DNA of 64,000 nt from Paramoeba atlantica (GCA_977017575.1 CDRNVI010000003.1:248001-312000); one strand, 5' to 3'. Shown: positions 20,414-30,442, numbered from the stretch's first letter. Notes: generated from the sequence alone by a model not told the origin. A program made the numbers and translations.

Positions 20414-23260
20414 TTATTGACAATTATCTACGAACTTTCGTACATAAGTGCGTAGTCGAACTAGTATTTCTGGGTTGGGCGATACTAAATCTAGCGCTCT
20501 AAAGTATGTTAAAAACTGAGACACATCTGTATTATTCCTGAAAAGTCTTGCTTCTGAAAAGGGTTCTGTGAATCCTCTTGTTAAAGGATCAAGTGAATTT
20601 CTTCTTTTGTCAAACATCGAAATCAATGAGAGTCCGAGCTCTAAGCATCGACGAGCCTTTTGAGCGCAATCTATGATGTGTGAAGGTACTCCGCAATGGA
20701 AGGCCACAGGTAGGGCATGAGAATCTTGCGCCACGCAACCCTGTTTCTTGCGATAAGTGTAGCGAAGAGCAGATGTGGCTCCTTTTTCTAAACATACAGT
20801 CGCAGGGCTTTGTTGCAAGTGTAAGTGTTCCGAAACCTCAACGCGCATGGTGCTGATTTCGACCACGCGAGAATGAGGCTCCGATCGCAAGAAAGGACAC
20901 ATGCGCAGAGCTTCAGTGTAATGAGTAGAAAGACAAAAGTACGGATGGACGGTTTGCTTTGCTTTCAAAAAGTGAGAAATCACAGCAGAAAGCAGCGCTA
21001 CACCATCTTGCGCCAAAGTACCACGCCCAAATTCATCAATCAGAAAAAGTGGTGGAGCATAAAGGGTATCATGCGATACCCTACATAAACGTTTTTCATT
21101 ATTTTCATCCCGGCTGCACAGTGAAGCAAATCGCAACATACGGCTAACTTTTTGCAGATCCGATGCAAAGGAACGGTGTAACGAACTACCCATGCAAGAC
21201 AAAATAGCAGATACGGGACCCACATGGGCGGACTCTGCGGGAACAAAGGATCCAATGTGAACCATAAACACAAGCACACCGATTAGCTTTAAAAAAACAC
21301 TTTTTCCCGAGTTATTGGCTCCTGTTAGAAATAGGAACCTCCTAGCTTCGTTGTCAGCACTCCCAAACAGGAGATCATTGGCTATAATAGGATGAGAAGG
21401 TGTCGATGTTAGTAACGGGTGTCGGGCTTCTTGAAAACGAAGAATGGACTGTTTAGACAGAATCGGCCGAGTCCAGCCTCTTTGACTCGCCGTGAGAGAC
21501 AGTGCAAGAATGGCGTCTAGTATCCATACAACTTCCAACGTTTTTGGTGATAAAAATTGCTGAATAGCTTTATCTTTTGTAAAGGAATCTTCTAGTCCAT
21601 GAAGAACCACAACTTCAGCGTTCTTCAACGCTCCATGAATATCACCCAAAGAGTTGTCCAAGTCCTTCGTAGCTGCATTCTTAAACAATGCGTGTTCTTC
21701 CGTAGAAGAAATGTGTGACCAGTCATATTTTTGCGTGAGCTCATGTACTACAGTCTGGGGAGAGTCTTCTAGGTCTCTGAGACTAATTGATATTAAATAA
21801 CCGTACCGAGGAAAGAATAGGACAGATATAGTCAACTGTGAAGCAAGCTCTGTAGAAACATGACGAAGCTGTGTTCTCGCAACTTCCGTTAAATACTGAG
21901 GAAGCCGCTGGCGAACGTCGCAAAGCCGATCAAGCTCTGCATCACATCCTTCCCGAATGATATATTCTGACTTTTTCATGCTTTCCTCGAGATTTAGAAC
22001 GTTCACTATTTGGCATGCTGCATTCTGAAACTGCGTAAAATATTCTTTTACATTTGATGGGAAATTATCTTGACAGTATTGTCGTAAAAGACTTGGAAGA
22101 TGAACAAAAGGTTCTCCCGCAACGACGGGCAAACATTCATCGGTTTTCTCTGGCTCAAGAAAAAATCGTAACAAAGATATGTAGTTGTACAATATCTTGT
22201 ACATTTTGTACCAATCAACTACAGTACCTGCGCAATTCCGAATTTTAGCTGCAATTTTGTTTGGAGAATTAATGAATGAAAGGACCTCTCGTAGTACTTC
22301 AATTTTTCTTGATCCCATAAAGAATTCTATGGCGTCATATCGAGATTCTAAAACGTAACTATCATTAGTAGGATGTAAAAACCATGACCTCAGCAATGCG
22401 GACCCTTGACGCGTTTTTGTTTGTGCCATAATGCCGAAAAGAGAAAGTCCCTCTTTCGGTCGTCCGATGAGTTGATGTGAAGCTGGATGAGGGTCTGACT
22501 TGAAGATTTGAAGCTCAAGATAACACTCGTGGTCCACAAATACATGATCGCTCATGAAGTGTGGTATGACGTTAAATCGAAATCCCGTTCCTGCTGGGGT
22601 AGTATTTTTAAAACGTCGCACATGTGAAATCATGACACTCAACGCACATAAAACAGTGGGTGATTGTACATTAACATGTGAATGAATGAGATCAAATATT
22701 CTTTCGTCAACCGCATCAGAGTCGACAATGTATCCGTCATAGAACGTCAGTGCAGTAGGCGAGCCCCTCTCATTTTTTATAATACGAAGTGAAATCAATC
22801 TCTCACGAGCAGTATTCAAAGCAAATTCAATAGTATGCAAGTACTTCACCTTCGGTGGCAGGAGACGGAGAACACCTTCATCGCTTTCGGTACTATCAAA
22901 AAAAGCAGACGGCTTTCGAGAAGTATGCATTTGATGCGAATTATCCATACTGCTTTCATGTTTGCGGTACAAGGAAGTTGTAGAACAAGTGAGAACGTGA
23001 GGAAGAACAGTTTTTTCAGGCACCAAGTAAAGAGTAGGACGAATTGCCGCTCGAAATTGTTCCAAAAATAGAAAAGGTGGTCGGCAAGCATTTCGAACGA
23101 TTCCCAAAGAAAACACATGAGATTGAGTTAAGCTCTTTTCTGAAGGAACATCTGAAATTTCGTGAGTACTTAAACCTGAAGCATCCTTGTATATCGCGTA
23201 TCCAACATCGTCACCTCCAGGGCCCCAGCATAAAGCAACGATACAGTCCGTAAGCGACAT
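20414..23260 (-). CDS. MSH5: MutS homologue 5 (meiotic)
   Basis: This is a 948-residue MutS-family protein from ATG 23260. The core/lever part contains LSLFGIMAQTKTRQGSALLR followed by SWFLHPT, a block specific to MSH5-type proteins. The ATPase Walker A is GANNSGKS near residue 647, followed by VFLKLIGVLVFMVHIGSFVP, again closest to MSH5. Walker B is LFLIDEFGRGT near 740, and an STHY histidine motif follows. As in MSH4 and MSH5 there is no clear N-terminal mismatch-recognition domain. MSH5 pairs with MSH4 to stabilise crossover intermediates in meiosis, so the organism probably retains meiotic recombination. The Walker A Pro usual in the family (GPNSSGKS) is Ala here. It is the only gene between two element islands. 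Confidence 0.9.
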   Translation of the reverse strand: MSLTDCIVALCWGPGGDDVGYAIYKDASGLSTHEISDVPSEKSLTQSHVFSLGIVRNACRPPFLFLEQFRAAIRPTLYLVPEKTVLPHVLTCSTTSLYRKHESSMDNSHQMHTSRKPSAFFDSTESDEGVLRLLPPKVKYLHTIEFALNTARERLISLRIIKNERGSPTALTFYDGYIVDSDAVDERIFDLIHSHVNVQSPTVLCALSVMISHVRRFKNTTPAGTGFRFNVIPHFMSDHVFVDHECYLELQIFKSDPHPASHQLIGRPKEGLSLFGIMAQTKTRQGSALLRSWFLHPTNDSYVLESRYDAIEFFMGSRKIEVLREVLSFINSPNKIAAKIRNCAGTVVDWYKMYKILYNYISLLRFFLEPEKTDECLPVVAGEPFVHLPSLLRQYCQDNFPSNVKEYFTQFQNAACQIVNVLNLEESMKKSEYIIREGCDAELDRLCDVRQRLPQYLTEVARTQLRHVSTELASQLTISVLFFPRYGYLISISLRDLEDSPQTVVHELTQKYDWSHISSTEEHALFKNAATKDLDNSLGDIHGALKNAEVVVLHGLEDSFTKDKAIQQFLSPKTLEVVWILDAILALSLTASQRGWTRPILSKQSILRFQEARHPLLTSTPSHPIIANDLLFGSADNEARRFLFLTGANNSGKSVFLKLIGVLVFMVHIGSFVPAESAHVGPVSAILSCMGSSLHRSFASDLQKVSRMLRFASLCSRDENNEKRLCRVSHDTLYAPPLFLIDEFGRGTLAQDGVALLSAVISHFLKAKQTVHPYFCLSTHYTEALRMCPFLRSEPHSRVVEISTMRVEVSEHLHLQQSPATVCLEKGATSALRYTYRKKQGCVAQDSHALPVAFHCGVPSHIIDCAQKARRCLELGLSLISMFDKRRNSLDPLTRGFTEPFSEARLFRNNTDVSQFLTYFRALDLVSPNPEILVRLRTYVRKFVDNCQ

Positions 23261-23813
23261 AGCAGTAATAATAAAGTATTACATAAAACGTTTACGGTAA
23301 AAGTACACCGAATAAAGATATTTCTAGTTTACAGGCAAGGAAGTAACCTTATCGAGCTTATTCACAAGTGAAGCGATTCGTATCGGGGTGAATCACTTCC
23401 TTTCAGACCTCAGCGCGCACCTTTTGGCTTACAGGCCCTTGAAAAAGGGGGAATACGGCGAAGCATTACGATTGCTGTGTGTGGAGTCTGTCCGCTTTAG
23501 TGTGGGACTTCTCAGCGCGGATTCACGGGGATTATGTCCCGACGGACCTGCATCGTGTGGTTACGCGCAGACGAGGGTGGTTACCAGACGAAAAGCCGAA
23601 GGACCCGCCCACTGTTGAACGTCGGAGATTTCACGGACCGTCAGTGCTGAAGCGGACCAACAATGGGCAAGGGTCCGACAGTGGAAACGGCCCTATGGGA
23701 GTGGTACTGAACGCCTCTCCTCAAACAGCAAAATGAAAGCCGAGCCGAACTGCGACTCCCGCATGACGTAACTCTTTCGAAAGTGACAATGGCATATAAA
23801 TACATAATTTATT
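23261..23813. other. Gap with a GC-rich island of unknown origin
   Basis: From about 23380 to 23755 the sequence is clearly more GC-rich than its surroundings and has open frames on the plus strand (23388-23618 and 23479-23736) with no recognisable motif. Sharp borders to AT-rich DNA suggest an inserted sequence, perhaps an RNA-derived or retroposon fragment. I find no box A/B pair, no target duplication and no match to the SINE at 10 kb. On the gene strand it lies directly upstream of MSH5. Confidence 0.4.
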
Positions 23814-24125
23814 TCTTTTTTAGGCTCTTCGTTAAACGCGGTGGTTGTTTTCAACTTAGAAGTCACTCATGTTGCGCGATTCACGTTGAAAACTACCAAC
23901 GCGTTTAACGAAGAGCCTAAAAAAGAAAAATCGCCAAAAGATCATGAATAATCTATTTTTTTGGGTAAAAAAGCTCGATTTTACGGCGAAAATTGCGAAA
24001 TTTCAACCCGAATTTGGGCCGTTTTTGATGCCTTACCAGTAGGGTCAGGAGGCGAATATGTCGAAAAAAACGTCGTAGAATGGTAGCTGAGGTCCCAAAC
24101 TCTCAAAATACGTTTTAGGAGTCGA
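23814..24125. repeat. Repeat A, copy 2
   Basis: It has the same hairpin (AGGCTCTTCGTTAAACGCGG arms) and tail as 2184-2485, ending at AAAATACGTTTTAGG. Repeat B follows after about 60 bases, giving the likely uninterrupted A-B arrangement. Confidence 0.75.
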
Positions 24126-24624
24126 TTTTGGAAAAATAATATTTTTACTTTTTTTTGGGTCAATTTTTTTGGTCATCCCTAAAATTTCAGAAATTTTGAC
24201 CTTGTCGGACCCCTCCCTGCGCGTACCAGGGGGGGGTCACCCCCAGGGGGGGGTGGAAAATTATCGGCGCGGCCTACTCCACCACTTCCCTGCGCTCGAT
24301 TTTGAAAAGCAAAAAATTCGAAAATAATTTCGCGACGTACAGTCAGTAAAAAAACCTTTCGAATGTTTCGAATTCTTTTTCTTTTGTATACAGCCATTGA
24401 TTAATTATCACTGTTGCGCTGGTAATGTGCGCTAGTAGTGTAGGCATGAGTGTCACCTAATAGTACCCATAGATAGTTCACCTCAGTTCGTTCTGCCCAA
24501 GAATTAAGAATAAATTTAACAAAAATTAGCATTCGAAAGGTGATTTTGCTACCTAACATAAATAAAATATTGCATCAAAAAATAGATAAAAAGTAATTGC
24601 CCAAGAGAGTATATACCCATAAAT

Positions 24625-25143
24625 TTAATACTTTGTATTCCCCCCACGAGCCTTCAACACTGCTTTCATACGGGCAGGCATATTGTCCACCTGGGTACGA
24701 CATACTGAGGCCGGTATGTTCGCCCACTGCTTCTTAACCCTCTCCCACAACTCTCGGACCCCACTTGGCGGATCATCGTGGTCCGCAAGGCGCCGCTTGA
24801 GCTCCCCCCAAACATTCTCGATGGGGTTTAAGTCAGGTGACTGCGGGGGCCACCGCATGACTTCAAACCCGGTACCCTGGAGGTGCCGTTGCGCACACCG
24901 GCTGGTATGCTTGGGGTCGTTATCCTGTTGGAAGATAACATTTCCAGGATCCAAGCCCATGCCATCAATTGATGGGACAAGATTTTCCTGTAAAATCTCG
25001 ACGTACTGCTCTGCATTCAAGTTCCCTTGAACCAGACGCACATGTCCCACACGACTTTGGGACCCGCTATTATAAAGGATTTCGAAAACCCGCTATCATA
25101 AAGCTCCGAAATTCGCGTTTGTAAGTACCGTGGTATGGACCTC
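24625..25143 (-). pseudogene. Tc1 (DD34E) transposase, internally deleted
   Basis: The C-terminal half is intact in one frame (24625-25050): NVIFQQDNDPKHTS holds the second Asp, WPPQSPDLNPIENVWGEL the Glu, with 34 residues between. It ends in RGGNTKY. The DNA-binding domain beyond about residue 21 and the first catalytic Asp are missing. The N-terminal codons (MRSIPRYLQTRISELYDSGF at 25143 downwards) are out of frame with the rest. Confidence 0.85.
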
Positions 25144-25214
25144 ATACAGAGTGCAAAAATTAATCAAGAAAGTAATAGTGTAAATTTAACTTAATCCAAA
25201 GTTTCTTCTTTTCT

Positions 25215-25422
25215 ATGAGGCCCACACCACGGTACTTACAAACGCAAATTTCGGAGCTTTATGATAGCGGGTTTTCGATGAGTTACATTTCTGTTAATTT
25301 AAATCTAAGCATACCTACAGTTTCTAAAGTATTAAAGGCAGAAAGACCTGCTACTCGCAGGCTAAAGGGGGGTCGCCCTCGCAAGATTTCCGAGTCGTGC
25401 GCACGACGTGCGCGACGACTTG
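25215..25422 (+). pseudogene. Tc1 transposase N-terminal fragment
   Basis: About 69 codons from ATG 25215: a helix-turn-helix region (MSYISVNLNLSIPTVSKVL) and the minor-groove GRPR box (KGGRPRKISE), both typical of Tc1 N-termini. The frame then runs into repeat C, so the open frame to 25487 is a chimera, not a gene. Confidence 0.75.
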
Positions 25423-25557
25423 TGTTTTGGACCACCGTGGCCCCCTTTTATATATTTTTCTTCTATTATATTACTGTGTTCATCTAATATTTTCACTGTT
25501 TTTGTTCACTTTTTCAATAATCGAGGGTAGAGCGGTAGTTATACAACCACGGCAATG

Positions 25558-26118
25558 TACAGTTATACGAAGAGATACTGTATTTGTATATTTATACTTG
25601 TATATTTCTTTCCTTTCTGGTGGGCATGCCGATACAGCAATATCTGGCGCGTACATCGACACTGTGCAACACATGCGATTAATTTGTAGAATAGTTAAAA
25701 GACGAAATAGATAAGAACTATACTTGGAGAATGGCAGCAGACTCTGCAATGCGTTTAGACTTAAATTTTTTGAGGGGCTGAAGGAAGAGTTTACAGTCTC
25801 GTGTAAGTCTTCTCAGTGTTCTCACCTAGTTGCCCCGATTGACCGCTGACACCCTGAGAAGCCCGTAACATAGGCCTAACCTAACGTTCTTCGGCATGAA
25901 ACCGAGAAACGAAAAAACAATCTTTTACCCTATTCTGGTACATTCTCACCCATCCCGACCCAAAAATCAAATAACAATTTCAAATAATAATTTATAAAGC
26001 TCTCCTCAATCAACGGAGAGGTTTCCTCCTCTATACTGAACTGAATATTGAACTGAGTACTACGTAAGGTGGAAGAAAATTTACTTCTTTAGTGCTTATT
26101 TAGGCTTTAAGTAAAATC
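25558..26118. other. Gap with no recognisable feature
   Basis: No gene, RNA or repeat is recognised in these 560 bases. The right part is presumably the 3' untranslated region of the LRR gene that ends at 26119. Confidence 0.5.
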
Positions 26119-26775
26119 TCAATTTGTTGAATTTACAATTTTTGTCCTTGACCAAAAAATATGCCGCAGTGTTGATGGTAAAGTAGAAGAGATAATATTG
26201 CCTTCCAGATCAACATTCGAGCTGATATTAAGATACGTCAAATTTGAAGGGAGAGACGAGACATCTACATTGCCGCTAAATTGGTTTCCCCACACATCGA
26301 GTTGTTCGAGTCTTGAAGGAAGTTGTTCAAGATTCAATTTACCAGAAAATTTGTTTCCCGAAAGAAAGAGGCTTCGTAATCTGTGAGGAAGATTTGCCCA
26401 ATCGACTTCGCCATAGAATTGATTTTGCCGAATTTCTAATGCCTGTAGAGTGCTAGGAAGACGGTTCCATTGCAGAGTACCGGAAAGATCACGGAATGCC
26501 CAGTTGATGGATTCAATATACCTGTCGCCGTCACAACATACGCTCTCCCATTCGCAAGCAGGGATAATCGAATTCCATGAGGACAGAGGATTCCCAACGT
26601 TTTGAATGAACAGTTCCAATGAATATTCATCAGGAAGCGTTGCACCTCTTATTTTTCCGCAATGCATAGTTGTGGAATCCTTGCTGCGTGCAAACAACAA
26701 ATTAAATGAATAAGACGGAGACATCAGCGCACAGAATGAGAGATCACATAACATTAAAGTAAAATCTCGCGACAT
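26119..26775 (-). CDS. Leucine-rich-repeat protein 1 of the local family (subfamily A)
   Basis: 218 residues from ATG 26775. A hydrophobic N-terminal stretch may be a signal peptide. At about residues 40-50 comes the family motif GKIRGATLPDEY, then a plant-LRR-like N-terminal cap (SSWNSIIPACEWESVCC, a W...C.W..V.C pattern). From about residue 100 there are five LRR units of about 23 residues: L-P-x2-L-x2-L-x-[IVL]-x2-N-x-F-x-G-x-[VL]-[DN], for example LPSRLEQLDVWGNQFSGNVD. There is no transmembrane anchor at the end (C-terminus TKIVNSTN). Function is unknown; secreted or surface recognition is a guess. Confidence 0.75.
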   Translation of the reverse strand: MSRDFTLMLCDLSFCALMSPSYSFNLLFARSKDSTTMHCGKIRGATLPDEYSLELFIQNVGNPLSSWNSIIPACEWESVCCDGDRYIESINWAFRDLSGTLQWNRLPSTLQALEIRQNQFYGEVDWANLPHRLRSLFLSGNKFSGKLNLEQLPSRLEQLDVWGNQFSGNVDVSSLPSNLTYLNISSNVDLEGNIISSTLPSTLRHIFWSRTKIVNSTN

Positions 26776-26926
26776 TCTTTTTAGCGATTTACTAGCACTC
26801 TCATCAATATCTACTACAAACTCAAGGGTAATCTATTACAAACTCAAAAGTGCTTGACGTTGGCCTTCCTCCATAATGTAGCCTGTACCCCCAATATTCC
26901 CTTCAAGTTATCTGTACTTCGGTTAA

Positions 26927-27691
26927 TTAGCGCAGAAAAAATCCACCATTTATAGATTTTTTCCCTTGTCCATTAGGGTATTTCAATTTTAACTTTTCAT
27001 TACCCCCAATACCTAGCATATGTAGAGTGGCCGGTACAAGTTTTAAATTTAGCGTTCCTTCGAACTCGTTTCCGCGTAGATCTATTTGACAGAGTGTTGG
27101 AGGAAGGTTTTGTAGAACAATGGGACCACTAAAAAAATTATACCCTGCCAAAAGTGTTGAAATTTGTTTGGGTAAATGACAAAATGAAAGATCGCCGGTA
27201 AACTCATTAGAGTCAATCTCCAAAGAAAGGAGTCCTGGAGGCAAATGGGCACCAAGCTCGACATTCCCAGTGAAAAAATTCTTGCTAATCGTTAATTTTT
27301 CCAATGTGACAGGAAGACTGCAAAAATCGAATTCTCCATGAAGTCGGTTCATATCAGCATGAAATTGCCGCAATCGACCTGGAAGATCAGAGGTGTTTAA
27401 AGTACAATTTATTTGGTTTTGTCGAAGGTCAATGAGCAAGACACTGTCAGGAATAAATTCCCAGTTTAAGGATCCGGAAAAAAATCTCGATGGCCAACAT
27501 AACTGAACAGGCTCCTCGTCCTTCCAGATTACGCCTCGCCACGAGGAAGGAGGTAAACTGAATTCATTTCGAAATGTGACCATGTCTTTGACTAGCTTTG
27601 CAAGTTGAAACTCAACGGGCATAGACGCCCCACGCGTCTTGTAGCCTACCCGAGGTGCAATAGGATCGGCACAGTGCACCAGGAGAGCCAT
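26927..27691 (-). CDS. Leucine-rich-repeat protein 2 (subfamily A)
   Basis: 254 residues from ATG 27691 (the frame also offers TTG at 27697, not expected as a start). MALLVHC could be the end of a short signal sequence. RGASMPVEF matches the subfamily-A motif, but the Cys pair of the cap is reduced to a single clear Cys (VQLCWPS). About six LRR units follow, such as LPPTLCQIDLRGNEFEGTLN. It lies just downstream of the PP4-type phosphatase gene. An AG about nine bases upstream of the ATG on the gene strand (TTACAG) could be the trans-splice acceptor. Confidence 0.7.
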   Translation of the reverse strand: MALLVHCADPIAPRVGYKTRGASMPVEFQLAKLVKDMVTFRNEFSLPPSSWRGVIWKDEEPVQLCWPSRFFSGSLNWEFIPDSVLLIDLRQNQINCTLNTSDLPGRLRQFHADMNRLHGEFDFCSLPVTLEKLTISKNFFTGNVELGAHLPPGLLSLEIDSNEFTGDLSFCHLPKQISTLLAGYNFFSGPIVLQNLPPTLCQIDLRGNEFEGTLNLKLVPATLHMLGIGGNEKLKLKYPNGQGKKSINGGFFLR

Positions 27692-27940
27692 TATCAAAGC
27701 TGTAATAAATTAGTACAAAATTAATAATTTGAAGCAAAAAAGTGAGTCTCAATATATTGTGACCAGAAATTCATGATTTCATCGTGATTAAGTGCCAAAT
27801 ACACCGCGTACTTTTTTTGATGCACGTGATTTGTACTCTATGTTCGTTTATAATACTATCTCTATGCTACTTGAGATTTGAGGAGCTTATCTCAAATGAC
27901 CAGTGCCATGAGATAGCACCCCGTTGCTACCTGTATCTCT

Positions 27941-28894
27941 TCACAAAAAGTATTCACAGGGCGGTTGTTTAGCACATATCCCACGGTGCTCGGCGGGACA
28001 CGCCTCGAAATATTTCACAGAGGTATACGGCTCGATGCATCCCCCCGGAGAGGTTCCCTCTACATCATCCGAGTGTATGGTTAACATCGACGCCACGTTA
28101 CCGCAGCGGTAGACATAATTCGGGGCACTCCACACCGTGACCAGGGTGCCCCCGAACCAGCTTTTGTAGCCTTCCATCACAAGCTGGTGCGCTCGAGCGA
28201 CCAGGGAGAGCGTGTTGCGGGCTAGAAACTCCCGCACGACATCGGCGCCGAAAACGTACCCCGCCCCACGGGGTGAAAATCCCCACCCCGAGATCCCCTC
28301 CTCCGGGTCGGACCACAACAAGTCCGCCATCGCGCCCTCCGCCGGGATCTCCTGCCTGCGGTCAATACACCGAATCTGGTCCAGCGTCGACAGCGCGGGG
28401 CTCAGCCCCCCGTGTACACAAAACACCCGCTGCTCCACCACCGCACACAACGGGAGGTAGTCGAACAGCTCCGTACAGGTGCGCCACACATTCACGCTGC
28501 CGTACTTCCGCAGACACTCATCATAGAACCCGTAGACCTGGGTGACTTGTCGACTCTCGTGGTTCCCCCGGAGGAGCGTCACCCGGTCCGGCCACCGTAC
28601 CTTTAGCGCGAGGAGAAACAGAAACGTCTCGACGCTGTTAAACCCGCGGTCGACGAAATCCCCCATAAAGACGTAGTTCGTCTCGGGGACCTGCCCGCCG
28701 TGACGGAAGAGCTCCAGGAGGTCGTAGAACTGCCCGTGGAGGTCGCCGCAGAGCGTGACGGGGGCGTAGACCACCTCGACGTTGTTCTCCTCCATGAAGA
28801 GGTCACGAGCGCGGAAGCAGAGCTCGTAGACGGATTTCTCCGGAATCACCTCGGCGCGTCGCAGGGCCTCGATGATTTCCTGGATGTCAAACAT
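27941..28894 (-). CDS. PP4-type Ser/Thr protein phosphatase catalytic subunit
   Basis: 317 residues from ATG 28894. All metal and phosphate motifs of the PPP family are present: GDLHGQ, GDFVDRG, RGNHESR and HGG, and the C-terminus ends in YFL as in PP2A, PP4 and PP6. The stretch [20 protein letters not shown] and [16 protein letters not shown] match PP4 best. The usual Tyr after GDFVDRGF is Asn. The gene is about 60% GC, far above its neighbours, with G or C in most third codon positions, suggesting strong codon selection or a different origin. A pyrimidine tract (TTCTTCCCCCCGCCCCCTCC) lies directly before the ATG. Known roles of the family are DNA repair, centrosome and splicing-complex control. 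Confidence 0.9.
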   Translation of the reverse strand: MFDIQEIIEALRRAEVIPEKSVYELCFRARDLFMEENNVEVVYAPVTLCGDLHGQFYDLLELFRHGGQVPETNYVFMGDFVDRGFNSVETFLFLLALKVRWPDRVTLLRGNHESRQVTQVYGFYDECLRKYGSVNVWRTCTELFDYLPLCAVVEQRVFCVHGGLSPALSTLDQIRCIDRRQEIPAEGAMADLLWSDPEEGISGWGFSPRGAGYVFGADVVREFLARNTLSLVARAHQLVMEGYKSWFGGTLVTVWSAPNYVYRCGNVASMLTIHSDDVEGTSPGGCIEPYTSVKYFEACPAEHRGICAKQPPCEYFL

Positions 28895-29058
28895 GGAGAA
28901 AAAGGAGGGGGCGGGGGGAAGAAAGTTATGGGCCCTAGAAAATGGTTGTTGAGGCGTAGTGAAAAAATGAGTGTAGAGATGAACGAATGTAGGTGAGAAA
29001 ATAATTGTCCGGTTTTAAAAAAGGAAGAAAAAAGGCGGATAAAGTATTGGACAACGAG

Positions 29059-30108
29059 TTAATCAAATTTGAGGTCTTTTTCAAAAGGAGTGTTGTGACG
29101 TAAATGCCAAGGAAAAAGAAAAAAATATAGGATGTACGTCGCGTGGTTAAATTTACCAGGTTGCTCCACAGCTTTGGGACAAGTTCCAAGTGTTGAAACA
29201 ATATTGTTTAAAATTTCATCCGTGCTGAGAAATTTCTCTGCGACTGAGTATCCCTCCGTAGATTTAGAAACGCTGTGCTTTTTTATCGAAAAAAACACAG
29301 ATGGAAGTTTGTGCCAAATACCCAAAAAAAGATCGCAGGCGTGAGCGTTTGATGTGTAGTAGAATTCTCGAGTCGTTTTATCCAAGCATAACATATGCAA
29401 ATGCCAAGCGGTAAAAATACTAAGCGCCAGTGATACTGACCCACATAGAAAAAGACAGAAACGAAGCAAAGGAGAAGCCAGAACAACACTACCTGATACC
29501 TTGTGATAAAGATGGGATGCACACGCTCGTTCGTGGTACGTCATCCATTCAAGAAAAATCCCCATCAGCAAAATCGTGCAATAAGTAGTAAAGGTCCATA
29601 AATATATTATAAAGAGAATAAAGTACTTAAAATTGAGTATCCCGACGCATTGGTTGATCCAAAAACAGTGGTGATCTCTGCGTGATATACAATACCCACA
29701 AATGTAACAGTGCCAAGCTCGAGAGGGAATCAAATCTGTTGGACGACATTCTGTACAAAAATGAGTATTTGCCCATGTTTGCGACAGTTTCACAATAGGT
29801 GCTTTATGCCCAGTTGCTGACTCATAAGCTACTTTTCCGGGGTTTGTAAAAATAGCAAAAACGTAACTCATCAGCATTCCGTAGGAAAAAATACCAAGGA
29901 GCAAGTAATGCACACCACGTGATATGTGACTTGATTGAACACATATGGAAGGTGAGATTAGAAACCAAAATACGTAGAGCACAAGACACATGAGAATGGT
30001 AGCAAAAAAGATACTAAACACGCCAAAGAGGAAACCAAGCCATGAATACAGCTTTGTGATGCAAATTTTCTTCCTACCTGATATGGTAGCAGAAAATAGC
30101 TTTTTCAT
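29059..30108 (-). CDS. DHHC-type protein S-palmitoyltransferase
   Basis: 349 residues from ATG 30108. There are two N-terminal membrane segments (about residues 22-50 and 68-88) and an NPG motif (FTNPGKV, matching the DPG box). The Cys-rich domain follows at about 118-163 with CYICGYCISRRDHHCFW, where DHHC is the active site. Two more membrane segments (about 164-190 and 205-235) come next, then the TTxE motif as DKTTREF. This is the complete four-helix architecture of DHHC acyltransferases, which attach palmitate to Cys residues on the cytosolic face of membranes. Substrates cannot be told. The gene is AT-rich, unlike the phosphatase just downstream. Confidence 0.9.
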   Translation of the reverse strand: MKKLFSATISGRKKICITKLYSWLGFLFGVFSIFFATILMCLVLYVFWFLISPSICVQSSHISRGVHYLLLGIFSYGMLMSYVFAIFTNPGKVAYESATGHKAPIVKLSQTWANTHFCTECRPTDLIPSRAWHCYICGYCISRRDHHCFWINQCVGILNFKYFILFIIYLWTFTTYCTILLMGIFLEWMTYHERACASHLYHKVSGSVVLASPLLRFCLFLCGSVSLALSIFTAWHLHMLCLDKTTREFYYTSNAHACDLFLGIWHKLPSVFFSIKKHSVSKSTEGYSVAEKFLSTDEILNNIVSTLGTCPKAVEQPGKFNHATYILYFFLFPWHLRHNTPFEKDLKFD

Positions 30109-30442
30109 GCAAAAACGTTGTAAGGCTATGACTCAACAACGCATAACTCAACATTGCATCACGTCAGGTGTTTTGCAAAGTTATTCTGCACTCCTTCATT
30201 GTAACATGATTCGCGATAAAACCATAAAAATAATTGTACGTGCATTTCGTTTTACAGATCTGCTGCCAAAGCGTACTCGATTGGTCAAAGAAACATACTC
30301 CTTATGTCACTAAAAACAAATTTTCATTATAAGACATACCAAACGCCTAGAATCCCTTTTACCCCAAAAACTGTTTTGATTGGCTTATACACCTACGATA
30401 ACATCAAAAGTTATATTTTTTCACATTGCTTCGCTTACTATC

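Larger units (their letters stand above)
24350..25422. mobile_element. Rearranged Tc1 transposon (DD34E), two partial copies head to head
   Basis: The left end CAGTCAGTAAAAAAACC at 24350 follows a TA and looks like a Tc1 terminus. The minus-strand part (24625-25143) has the first 21 or so transposase codons joined, after a large internal deletion, to the C-terminal half. The plus-strand part (25215-25422) repeats the N-terminal codons and continues through GGRPRKISE before running directly into repeat C without a right terminus. The two N-terminal segments form inverted arms of about 65 bases (25081-25143 and 25215-25280) around a 71-base spacer. CATTCGAAAGGT also occurs near the left end and again at about 24530. 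Confidence 0.75.
24184..25557. repeat. Repeats B and C, copy 2, separated by a rearranged Tc1
   Basis: 24184-24349 is repeat B (with GCGCGTACCAGGGGGG). 25423-25557 is repeat C from TTTTGGACCACC to ACCACGGCAAT. C contains the unoccupied TA site (CTATTATATTACTGTG, about 25466) that is filled by a Tc1/mariner in the copy at 3369. About 75 bases present between B and C in copy 1 are missing here, replaced by the Tc1 fragments. Confidence 0.7.

Noticed and set aside
25215-25487. A 90-residue protein gene on the plus strand
   Set aside because: The first 69 codons are a Tc1 transposase fragment and the rest is repeat C read through, so it is a chimera.
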